Assembly: GCF_008831285.2 (NCBI RefSeq)
Contig: NC_045142.1
Coordinates: forward strand, 6,083,501-6,147,500
DNA: 64,000 nt
DNA from: Nymphaea colorata
Taxonomy: Eukaryota > Streptophyta > Magnoliopsida > Nymphaeales > Nymphaeaceae
Direction: 5' to 3'
Shown: positions 10,106-23,200 of the stretch, piece by piece
How positions within the stretch are numbered: the first letter of the stretch is position 1
How the letters are laid out: the number at the start of each line of letters is the position of its first letter
Notes under the pieces: model-generated
Told to the model about the DNA's origin: nothing
The model's input: the letters and a program-made list of their open reading frames with translations, nothing else
Databases searched by the model: none
Position numbers and translations under genes: made by a program

Positions 10106-11733
10106 ATGGGGAATGTTCGAGTGACTTTTGAGGAGTGTGGCCATGATGACCCCGCACAAACTAATCATGAGAAAGCAGAAGAATGTGAAGAAGGTAGGGG
10201 TGGTGTCATGGGGGAGGGTCAGGAGCTCTCCGAGGAGGATGAGTCCAGAATCAACGAGGTAACCCAAGTTACTAATGGGGCGCTTGGACTCTGTAATGGG
10301 AGTCTTCAGGGTCAGGAGGCCACTCAGCAACGAAACCAGCAAAGTCAGGGCCCGATAATCCGGTGGGAACGATTTCTTCCATTCAGATCCTTGAAAGTTC
10401 TGCTAGTTGAAAATGACGATTCAACACGACAAGTTGTGAGTGCTTTGCTTCGGAATTGCAGCTATGAAGGTAACTACTGTTTTATTATTTTGCTAGGAGA
10501 ATGATAAGCTAAACATTATATATTTCAAGAACCTATAGCGTTGTATATATCAAGCTTCCTGAAGACAAGATATTATACACAGCAATGCAGTATTTTCTTT
10601 CCATGTATGGCAAGAAGGTTCAATTGTTCTTATCTTTGTTTACTTAGTCTACGTTCGTGATCTGTGAATGATATCTTTTCTATTGCATCATGAGTCACAA
10701 AAGCTAAAGAATTTGCCACCTGTAATAAACTGTTCTATTTGTTTCTTCTTTGCTGTAACTTTTTTTGGGGAAATCATCATTTATAACTATTCTACTGGTG
10801 AACATCTTGTTTGGCCGTGATTGACTGAACCACCCTTATCATCTATTTTTTATGGATCAAGAATTCATAAGTGTTAGTGTCTAAAAGGACAGGAGATTAA
10901 CCACCTCTGGTGTCAAAAACCTTCTTCAAACTTTTTATTAGCAGGTCGACGGAATAGATTGTTATGCCTAATTTCCCTGCTGTAAATAGGTTGGTTACAG
11001 AAGGTGCAGATGGTGTCATGTGAAAGGTGCATAACTCTTCTAATTCTTTCTCTTTTGTTTGCAAGATGATGTTACAACAAGCTGTGGATTAGGCTGACCC
11101 GGTTCGTTATTGGACACTGGCAGACACTGGATGAAGCCCAAGTCTGTTAGAATATTCCAGTTCATATTATACGGGTGTTAGTTTGAGGATTGCAGTAGGT
11201 ACTTATTATGGCAATGATATGTTCAGATGGACCATCTGGACTCCTTAAATTTCATCTGATTAAAAAGTATTTACACACGGACACCTTGTCTGATGCACCT
11301 TGGGAGAGGACAAGGTTAATTATAGAGAATTTGTTCTTCCTCTCAATGCTGGATTTGCATAGGCAATATTGCTAAGACAGTGTGTCCTGTGTTTCATTGT
11401 ACAGGTGGACTAAAATAATATTTTGAAAACAATTCACATATTTTTTTATATTATAAGGGAAATTTGTTGCTATATATGGTAAGTGGCCCACCGTAGTTAC
11501 ATAACAAAGGAATATGTTGCAAAGTGCAAACATTAGTAGATTTTAGATTTCTCGTCCATGTCTAAGCAAGGATGTATCTGTGAACTGTATATACTGAAGC
11601 TATAAACAGGAAATTTAACAGATAATGACTCCAATTACTTTCTCCATCCCTCTTACTTTAACACACATAGTCACCTGTGTCACATGGGTGCAGGTGTGGC
11701 AAATTTCAAAAGATCTTGGTTGCGCTTATGGCA

Positions 11734-11782
<49 letters not shown>

Positions 11783-14700
11783 TTGTCCACTGTTAATTCT
11801 CAATCACAATCAGTAGGAGAAAAAATATCATAGGGTACTGTATAATCGCATGCACTAAAAAAGAAAAGAAGAGAAAGCAACAGGCAGTCACCAGCGAAAA
11901 TGTTATATTTCAAAACTTTCAACTGCAATTAAACACAGAGTGCAGCTATGTCAGCTTCCTAGTTAAATCCTCCAAACTTGCTAGTAAATCCTAGTACTTG
12001 ATTGGATCAACTGAATGAGTAGAGAATCATGATTGATATGTGAATGTTGATGATTGATTTGCATGCATATTAGACTGAATATAAAATAACATATGCATAT
12101 AGTATGATATCATGAGTACAAGTTGAGCTCAACTCCTCCATCACAACCTGTGCCTTAGACTGCATTGTAGAGTGGTAATTGCATAGGATGGTTGTTTGCT
12201 GACTGCAATGGAGAATGCTCTTTATGTTCAGGATATATGTGCCTGTATATATGAACTGAATCCATTTTAAAAGAATAAAAAATCTTAGTTAAGTTGTGGC
12301 AAAATGAATACACTTAGGTAATAACTGAACCTAGTATACACATAAAAAATTAGGAGCACGTGTCCCAGCATAGAATTTAGTAAGAATGGGTATTGATGGC
12401 GACGAATAGAATTGAATGCTTGAATGATGATTGACAAGGTACTATGTTTGTGTTAGGCTTGATTGGGGTCCCATCTGACCACTGCGGTTTCCAAGTGTTA
12501 TGATTGGTTTGATCCATTGTGTATGAATGAATGTGCTGGTTTTGGCTCTTATACTGTGTTATGCTGACATGAATGACAGAATAAATGCTTGTACGTTCTT
12601 GGCCCAACACTAAAAATTTAACAATGTACCAAATGTGTTTGCCCAGTTGGATGGGGCATTCCACATGGGTCTGCCCTATCTTTTCTGTTGGCTAGCTTAC
12701 TCGGAGGGTAGGCAGCCTTTCCAACCTGGGTGTCCTAGGAAAGTCCAAGCAACTTTACTTGTGGACAAGTTCTCGGTAGCTGATAGAATGTTTCGTCGCT
12801 ATAGTTTGTCTAGATCCATAGTGTTTTGGACCATCGCAAGCCATTTCTTTCGACCATGGAGTCACCCATGGTATGCATGCACCTGTGTTTGTGCCCACAA
12901 GGCCTATAAATCAAAAAATAGAAATGTGAAAGGGTTGTAATGTCAGAGGACTAAAAACTGACAAGACCACTTAGTTTAAAAAATTTAAAGCCTTAAAAAT
13001 ATAATGCATCTAACTACATCTTGTGATTACAACTTAAGGGGTAGATATATTAAAATACTTAGATGAGTGTGTATTACATTCCATGACACAAGATGTGTGT
13101 GTTTTGAGTGGTACAGGGTAACTGAAATGGTAAATGTGCTTGATTGAATGGCTCATACCAAAATGTGTTAATCAAATGAATGATTCATTGGACGCAGAGT
13201 GATTGAGTGTAACATAATGGAATGAATGATTGTTTGAATCCATAATGATCAAGCATATTGTAATCATGTAATCGAATCAATGATCGAAGGTGATCAAGTG
13301 TATTGTAACAAGTAATGGTTGATCAACTGCATAATAATCGAGCATATCGTAATCGAATGAATGCTTGATCAAATGCATTGCAAGTGAGCGTACCATGATA
13401 GAATGAATGAGTGATTGAATGTATGATGATTGAACAAATGATGAATCCAATCGTCAAATGTGTGGTAGCTTGTCATCCTGTGGAATTGTATGATACCTGC
13501 AAATTTCCTTTGGAAACTGCAACTTATGATAGGTAGGTGATAAGAATCCCTAATGTAATATACATTACATAAGAATCTTTTATTATGCTGGGTGGTGTAG
13601 TGCTTTGCAATATAATTTAATGCACATTTTGTACTAGGTTGGGTAATTTGGCTAGTTAATTGTGAATGCTCAGCCTTCTATTATTATTTTATTTTCAGGC
13701 TCGAGTAGGCTTGGGTAGTAGGCAGGTTGGAAGGCATAGCTCACATCCCACTTAGAAGGATTGTTTAGTGCGATGGCACATCAGTTCTGATGATGTCTAC
13801 TTGTTTCTGGTTTTGTGGTCTTGTTTTCTTTTTTTTTGTTTCTTTTTTTTTAAATGTGTAATTCGTCCATACATCTACCTTGCATACTATAAAGTATAAG
13901 CATTTCTATACATATATGTTCTATATATAGAAAAAATGAATGGCCTCAAATGGTGTCCAATGTTTTATCTGAATTGATTGGGTATTTGTCACATCAACAA
14001 GTTTCTGCCAGCTGTGTTCTAGTGTATTGAAGGAAAAAAAAAATTGAGTGAAAATTTGGGGTGTGATGGTATGGTGAAAGTCTTGGTTTGGATGTGAGCA
14101 ATTGTATATCTAATTACCTTAGACTACCCAAGCATATGTATCGTGAGTCCATGTCCAAGCATTATTTTATACTGCTGAATTCAGTAGTTGATTTTCCATA
14201 TCAGAAATGTATATCTACACGAATCCTAATGGGAATATGTGATATGTCATACTAATATTAGCACTGTTGAAACATCGATGCTTATGCAGCTCCACTAGAA
14301 GGTGGCAGAGGTTGAACTGACAAAATGGTGACGACATATCTAATGAAAATGAAGGAGTAGCTCTTGCACTTTGTCAAGGTGTGCGAGTGCAAGCTAGCCT
14401 CAATCAACAACTTGGAAGCATGAAAGGCACCGGACTAGACAGTGGAGGGATGCTGAAAGCAGTGCATCCACAAGCTCTTATTGCCCAGTCATGGAAATGT
14501 TAATTGAATGAGGAATGAATATGGGTGTAGCCGAAATTATACTGATGCACATCATGATACATATTCTAAGCATCAGTTATGTATTTGCAATGTGATGCAC
14601 CTGTGTTAAATTGATGGATGAAACACCAATGAAGGGGTAAGAGATATGGCAGACTGGCTAGCACTGGGTAGTCAAAGGTCAGTCCTGTTCGATTTGAAGC

Positions 14701-16615
14701 AAATACCCCATTTCAAAGAATTGAATCATCTAGGCGAGATTGGGCCTGGGAATAGCTTGACCAAAATGCACATGCAAATCAACAAAAACAATGTTTTAGC
14801 CCTCCAAATATTGATCATGTTGGGGCAGGACACGGTGGGAAATGGAAGGGGGCCAGAACGAGCCAAGAACCATGGGTAAATAAGGTGTACAATCAAGCGT
14901 GGAACTACTGCTGATGACATATAAGCAATTCACAACAATGAGGCCACCTCCATTTACTGATCTAGGTAGTTTTGATATTGCAAAAGATGGGAACCGTAAA
15001 GAGAAGCAGATTTTTGAAGAACTTAGCATTCCAAAAGAAAGCAAGGTAAATGCTAGTTGGGATGTACCATCTCATGGGTGAACCAACCATAAATTATGAG
15101 GACCAAAGTTGAGGGAGTGCTCTTCAGCATATACTTTATGGTTCATGCAAGAGAATTGAAGATGCAAGAAAGTCCTCGAACTTCAACAAAACAATTTGCC
15201 CACATGTTTATAACACATGAAGTACGGGCCGACAAGTTGGTTTGCATTTTGCTGGATGAGCTGCGAAGCAGAGTGATATGCAATAGGTCTCGTGACTTTG
15301 ATGATGCCACTACAATGGCGTCGGGAATAGAGAAAGATTTGGCCCAAATTCATGTAATCAGTATCTACCAAATATTGATGTAATGATCGATGAACATCAC
15401 TTGCCTGCACAGTTAGATGTCATGAAGTTAAAGTGGTTTTGATGTAATACTTGAGATGGATTGGCCCTATGTGCATCATGCACGCATAGACTACAGGAAG
15501 AAGCATATGTGATTATTGTCCCAAACAGCATAACCTACAAAATATTAAGCTGGAAGGATCAATTGAACCAATAAAATTGTAATTGCCTTGGAAGACCAGC
15601 ATTTTATGAATAAAGGAAGTATAGCATTTTTGGTCAACAACGTTGCAGATGAATGTAGAACATTGGAAGTCAAAAACATGAAAATTTAATGAATATCCAG
15701 ATGTGTTTCTCAAGAAACATCTTGAACTACTCCAATGTAAGAAGTGGGATTTAGAATAAATTTGTCAAACTGCTCCTATATTTAAGGGACCCTGTCGAAT
15801 GGCTGATGGCTCCAACTGAGTATGGGGAATTGGGGGAAGAAAAGGCAGAACAAGTGATGAACATACTTAAAAATAATAAGATTACAAGAGCCAAATCAGA
15901 TAACCTTCATATAATAGAAACACTAATAGACTAGGTAACGATTAAAAAAAATAGACCCTAAATTTTGGACTTTGTCAAAATTGACCAAGTCCAATAATTG
16001 GATAGATTCAATGGTTTAAAACTTTGCACAACTTGAGAAAGAATGTTAAGGGATGAGCATATGTTTATATTGGTTGTTTATTACTGTTTGGATCTGGATA
16101 TGTTTGGTATAATGTATACATGTTTATTTTAATGTATATCAGCACTTGTAAATATTTGTTGTAAGGGTATTTATGTATTTTTCTGATAGGATGACACTCT
16201 ATTTATTAATGGATATACCTAATATATTAGATGATTGGGATGTCTGACTTTTGGCTTCATTCTCTTTCTGCTTGATATTTCTATTGTGAGCAGTTTTGGA
16301 GAACTCTAGTATATGAGACCTAGTAGTTCCTTAATAGGTCACGTGACTTTGATGATGCCACTACAATGGCTTCATTCTCTTTTCTCCTCTCTCTCCTTTT
16401 TCCTTTCCCCACTCTCTTTTCCTTTCCCTCCCATTTTTACATGCTCCCTCTCCATCTTTTTCTGTCACAACTCTTTCTCTCTCTCTCTAAAAAGAACGAC
16501 CAAAATGCCCTGTTATCCTTTAAGAAGGACGACAAGGTCTGCCAGCATCTTACAAATGAAAACTTTTGTTTTATTTAACGTAAATTTTTAAAATAGACTA
16601 AAGTAACTTTTGAAT

Positions 16616-16654
<39 letters not shown>

Positions 16655-18080
16655 AAAATTAAGGTTTTAAACAAAGAAAACAATATAGAAAGTTATATTA
16701 AAGAAAACTAAGTCACCAGAAAAATTGCCAATTGCTGGAAAAACTTGCTAGAAAATCTTGCTGAATAGATGGAGTTAGCCCATAGAGAATATGACTAGCC
16801 CTTTAATGTCTATCAAGGACTGTTGATTTTAATTGTACATATGTGATGACTTGAAAGCCTATTTAATTGATAAAAATGAACTTGGTCAATTTTGACTGGG
16901 TCTAGAAAAAGGATACAACCATGGGTGTGTTGACTGCACTTTACACCGGTTTGATCGTGTTTGGATCTTGTCCAAGGGCATAACCGTACCAGTGCTGTCA
17001 AGGCGCCAGGCAGCACCTAGCGCCTAGGTGGGCCTAGGCAGAAAAGGCGACCAATTTTTTTTAAAAAAGAAAATTTAGTTATATTAATATGTCAAGTTAC
17101 ATATTACAGTGTAATATATATTTACGTATTACAGCATCACAGTATACATATTACTAAAGCAGTATATAACAATATAATACATATTACATATTACAAGTTC
17201 AGTATAAATTATACACTCACCCTTGCACCCAAATTTTTTGGGATACGCCGCACCGGCACCTGCATTTGCACCGGCACCGGCACCCGCACTCATGTGACAT
17301 AGTTTCTTTCTTCTGACATCCCTTCCTTGCTCTTCGTCTCATTTCCCAAATCCCCTACTCACCCCCCATTCGAGCTCTGCAAGACACCACCATCATTTTC
17401 CATCAGTCCCCATTGATTGCAGATGCCACCACTGTCACTGCTGGATGCTATGCGTTCCATTCTCTCAGAACCCGATTTCACCATTTTCATACCCTGGCTT
17501 TTTGCTCACCCCCAGTCTTCGCTCCCCGAAACCCTTGCTCCATACTCCCTCCCCATGGGCGCTCATGGTTTCCACGACTGCCCACCACCAGATGCTTTCA
17601 CCACTACCCCTAGATGCTTTCACCACCACAGGCGGATTCTCAGCCCATCCCCATGTTCTGTATTTAAAGGCTATACGATCTTCAGAACCAAATTAAATAG
17701 ATAAATCATGAAGAACAAAATAATTCATACAGATTCCCAATACACAGGATATTTGTTTGGCACATTTCCTTGATTTGTATCAGTTGGCACTTATATGAAT
17801 CAAAAATTCAGGTTCTGTTATGCAATCGGCAGGCAACGGTGACCGAGCATCTGTAGTCGTGATATTGGTGTTCGGCGTTCCTCTGCACTAAGGGGAAATG
17901 GGGGGAGGGTTACAGGGAGAGCTCGGACTGGGGTTGAGAAAGGGATGCAGGGAATGAGACGGGAGAGAGAAATGTGCAGAGGTTGGGATTAATCATAGCC
18001 GCTTGTTCTCTTTTGTGTCAACAGCTCAGATGAGCAGACGCAAGCTGCTCGGCATATATATATATATATATATATGTATG

Positions 18081-18116
<36 letters not shown>

Positions 18117-20183
18117 TTATATGTATATACCTCCCACTCATGTTTTTTAAAAATTCTCACACTTGCACCTGCACTCAGCAGCCATCTTTAATCCCTTCAT
18201 TTTCTTTTCTTTTCCATTCTTTATAATCCTTTCTTGTCCATCCATCCAAGCATAGTGTAACGTCAAACATTATAAAAAGATATTTTTATGAATAGAATTG
18301 TTAGGTTCCTTACTTTTTTAGAAATACATACTACTTGTGTACTAGCCTATTTTTAGGGATGAGTTGTTCTCTAGCTGTCTTTGGTCTTCTCAATTAGATG
18401 TCATTATTACTCTTAAAGTGCATGCTCTAAGTGCTTACTTTTCTGCCTTTCTTATTTAGGTTGAACATTTGTTTCTTTTTGTTGTTTAATTTGTTGATTT
18501 ACCTTAAGTTGATTTTCTCTTTTCATGTTTCTGCAGTTACTGCAGCTGAAAATGGCCTGCAAGCCTGGAGAATTCTTGTGGATTTGCGAAATCACATTGA
18601 CCTTGTCTTGACTGAAGTAGTCATGCCTTGTTTATCTGGTATTGGTCTTCTTTGCAAGATAATGAACCACAAAACTTGCAAGACCATTCCAGTAATCAGT
18701 GAGTATTTTTCTATACTCTTGCGAAATGTTTTTCTGCAATCAATTCTTCATGTTCTGCATATTTCTCTACATTGATACTTTTAACTGCTACACCTGATGA
18801 GTTGTTTGTGCAGTGATGTCTTCTCATGATTCCATGGGTTTAGTATTTAAATGTTTGTCAAAAGGTGCAGTCGACTTTCTGGTTAAGCCTATTCGCAAGA
18901 ATGAGCTTAAAAACCTTTGGCAGCATGTGTGGAGGAGATGCCATAGTGTGAGTAGTTTTTTATTCAACATTTCATCACATGGATATATCAGCTTAAATTT
19001 GACTGCACAGGGATTCTTTTTCCATGGAAAAATATTTTACCTAAACTATTTGTTCGGGACATTGCTGTCTATGCGAAGCCAACAAAGGCATTCATGTTAC
19101 TTCTTGTCTGTTCTAGATAAATTCTATAATTAATTTTATCTGATTGACTTATTATTAGTTATTTTATCTTGCTATATACGAAGTTATTAAATACTATATT
19201 TCCAGCATTACCTTTTTGGAATTTTTTTCTCTACTTTTGACTCTTTACCTTGCATCCTGACTTGAAGTTCCTTAACATTAATGTGTTCCTTTCATAGTCT
19301 AGTGGTAGTGGAAGCGAAAGTGGTGTACGAACACAAAAGTCTGCAGATTCAAAAAGTGCTGAGGATTCCGACAACAATGGTAATAGTAACAGCAATGAGG
19401 ACAATGGAAGCACTGGACTCCATATCGGGGATGGAAGTGATAATGGCAGTGGAACTCAGGTTTCTTGCTATCTTATCATGTATAATTCATCGTCTTATTT
19501 TGACCTGGTATCTTATTTCAGGCTGTGAGCTGATAAAGAGGGTTACATACGTGTTATAGGTGTAGCAAATATGTTCTTTTCTGAATTAGGGACAAACAGA
19601 TTAAAGCTATGCTATTTAAGGATATTTCTTGGATAAATTTATGCTTATCCTGTATGTGAAATTTTACCTTATTTCTTATTCTAGATTTGCATATTATGCA
19701 CTGCCTCAGACAGTGATCAGGTGCAGGGTGGACCATGTCGAGTGCAGTCAATGCACCAGAGGCCGAACCCATTCAATTTTGGACATGGTGGAACTTGACC
19801 GGGTTCAAAATCACCCAAATTTTAGGTTTCTTTTTGAAGAAAAGCCTATGCATCTATGCTGGCTTTTGGCCTGTTTTCCCAGCATCTTCTACACTTTGAG
19901 TAAGGGTGGGCATCGGGCCGGTGAGCCTGGCCCGATAGCCCGGGTCTCGGCCCGGGCCCATTTAAACTTAAAAAATAATTTTTAATTATAAAATAAAATT
20001 TTAAAATATAAAGTATATTTATTAATAATAAATATATATTATTAAAACAAAAAAATTAAAAAAATAATTTTTTAATCTAAACGGGCCGGGCCGGCCCGAC
20101 GCCCAGGCCTAACTTTGAGCCGGTGCTTCCTTTTACTGTTGTGCTTGTACACTTCTCCTCCTTAGTGTTTTCAGTTCTTTCTT

Positions 20184-20266
<83 letters not shown>

Positions 20267-23200
20267 CACACAACACACACACGCACACATGGCCGTGTCC
20301 CTGTATGTAAGTTTTTTGAAAGTACACCCCACCCATACCGGCACCCTTACCAGTACCCTTACCGGTATCATACCTATACCTATGTGGCATATGGTGCCAC
20401 TTTGCCTTTAGATCTGCAAAAGTTCATGATGTTTCAGGACTTCTTTTCCTTTGATGCCTTTAGGAATTAGGAGTACGTCAATGCAATGTTGTAAAAGGTG
20501 TAGCATAACGCGTATCCGTCGGGCCGACCTATATGCCGTATTGTAACGTAGTGCAAACATAGCGTAGCATATCGTAAAATTAATTTTTTTAATTTGAAAA
20601 ATCAGAAAAAATAGAGAAAAATCATTAAAAATCTGAAAAAATAAACAAAAAATCGAAAATAAAAAAAAATGTGTTCAAATATAAAAAAGATCATCATACA
20701 TAATGAACATTCATGTGTATCAACAACACATAAAAATAAGAATTCAGAGAATCAAAATAACATAATAAGCATCCATCACAATTTAAGCTTGAAAATTTTA
20801 TAGAATCGTAGGACTTAAGAGTCTTAGGACTTAGATTACATCACAATTTCATAAATTCAAAACATATAGTTATCATCTTTCATGATTCAACGATAATATC
20901 TCCCCAAATCGATGAATCCTCGGTTATTTTTTATGAAAATGAGCAAAATCTCTCCCTCCCACGTCTCTTGGAGTCTTTAAATACAAGAAGAGAGAGAGAG
21001 GGAGGAGTGTTTAAACTTTAAAAAATAAAAATTTTTATGTTTTTTCCCCGTATCATATGATACGGGGGTGTACGATGATACAGGCGATACGCTTACGATA
21101 CACGAGCGTATCGTGTATCGTAAGCGTACGGTATAAGTTTTCTAAACCTATATGATACGTATCGTACGATACAAATAACATTGCGTCAATGTGCAGCAAG
21201 ATTATAGCTATTTCTTGTTCTGATGTGATAATGGAACAAAGTTATCAACTGACATGTTTATGGATCCTCGACCTTTTCTGGTGTTAAAGAAACTCTTTTA
21301 CCATGTTTTCAATGATTTTAAGCCATATACAGATCTAGCTAGTCTGTAGGCATATTTTCCTGGATCTGCGTGAGAAGATACCAAAGGTTGCTCCATGGAG
21401 ACTTCTTCCTTCAAAGCTTCCATGTGAAAGGCATGTCTAACATCTAGTTGAAATAAAGGTCAATCAAAAGAAAGTGTCAAAAGGTAAAATGATTCTACGA
21501 GTTTCAACTGGACTAAATGTACTTTCTTATAGAACCATTTGCATCCAATAATACTTTTGTGTTGTGTTCTTTCAACAATTCCCCATGTATTATTTTGGTG
21601 CATTGCATTAATTTCCTCACTTATGTAAACCCAAGAGGTTTTGTAAACATGTTTTGAAGTTGCTCTGATGACCATTTGAATTCTATCAATATATTTCCTT
21701 TCTTTACATAATTTGGGACAAAGTGGAAGTCGATTTCTGTGTACTTTGTTTTGGAGTGGAAAACCGGGCATCATGGCCGATACAGAGCTCTAATGTTATC
21801 ACACCACAAGGTTGGAGCTTTAACAGGCATGAAGTCTAGTTCCTTAAGCAGAGGTTGCAGCCACAGAAGTTTAGCAATAACTCCATCAACAGCTTTGTAC
21901 TCCACTTATGTGCTAGAGCAACCTACGGCCCTTTGTTTCTTTGACCCCTGAGATATGACATTGCAGCCCATAAAAGTAACAAACCCGTTACTCAGCTTAC
22001 AATCTTCAATATTACCGGCCTAGTTGGTGTTAACATAGCCCTCTAACTCAAGTTGACTGGTTCTCTTTCAAAACTAAGGCAATAGTGTAATGTTTCAAAC
22101 CAGTAATCAAGTTCATATTTTTTGTCCCTCCAGCCACTTCGATTTTCAACAAGGCTTACAATTATTGAAGCCAATTTTACCATTTTTGGTATCATAACAC
22201 CTAACCCGTTTTGGGTTTCCAAGTAACCAAGAAATGCACAGGCAATTGCCTTCTCTTTTATCATCAAAATAGCATTTTCATCTAAAAATTTTTAAGCCTT
22301 AGGTAATCAGGTAATATCTGAAAAGCTTTTCAGATAGTCATATTCTACCGTGAACGTGAAGGTATTCTATTGATAAGATAAACTTATGTGAGGGTGGTTG
22401 ACTCAGACCTGCTTGCCCAACAGTATGCAATGTTATTTATCTTAAGATTCAGAATAACCAATAAGCAACTAAGTTTGGGATAAATGTCTCTCATCTTTAC
22501 CTATGGGATGTCATCTCAAGTAGCTATATGTTACTTAGTTTACTGGCTTTGACTGCAACCTTTTTATTGTGCCAGTCAATTGCAGAAAGAGTGCCAAAAA
22601 TCATGCCAAAAGATGGTGCTGTTGCCGAAGTCAAACTCATTTCCAAACTACTTTTTTAAGATCAATTTACTTATATGTCTCTTACTTTTGACAAAACTTA
22701 ATTCATCCAAAAATAAACTTTAGGTTGGTCCTTACAATCTTGGATCAATTGATAGATTTGATTTTCTGTTCTTTTCTCACTTGTGATGTTTTTATTAGAT
22801 TTAGATGAGAATGTTGCATGCAGGTAAGTCACAAAACCAAAGGATACTTATATTAACCTAGACTTCGTCGGGGTAAAATGATAATTTTAGAAATGGCTCA
22901 AGTAGCTTCACACTGCCTTAGGCATGTGGAAGGGAGAGTTGAGAATAATTCAAACCTCAAATGAGGAGTGACCTCAGGAGCACGTAAAGAATTAACTAAT
23001 TTGATTTTTCATACTTATAAATAGTAATGACTTACATTCGTAACTGGAGGTAGAGGCGCCTTTATTATATGTTTAAGATGAGGGTGGCTTTTCTTGAAAC
23101 TAGTTTCTGAATACATAATTCAAAACTTTGTAACAAAGCCTGTTCTATTTTAAGTTCAGTTCTTTCATATACATTGATTCTTGACATCTGGTGGACAGAA

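Larger units (their letters stand above)
10470..18536 (+). other. PRR intron 1 (8.07 kb) with repeat content
   Basis: Donor GAAG|GTAACT at 10470 and acceptor TCTGCAG at 18536 are unambiguous because the codon for Val122 is completed across them within the receiver domain. The intron holds (AT)n tracts at 11739-11779, 16621-16652 and 18053-18118, GAATGAATGATTG-type degenerate repeats at 13140-13450, a decayed Ty3/gypsy element (14640-15960), and two copies of the GGCACC-type repeat. I see no independent gene in it. Confidence 0.85.

Noticed and set aside
12377..12940. Possible hidden exon or gene in PRR intron 1
   Set aside because: Open frames on both strands here have no family motif, no matching splice sites in phase, and the receiver domain is already complete without them.
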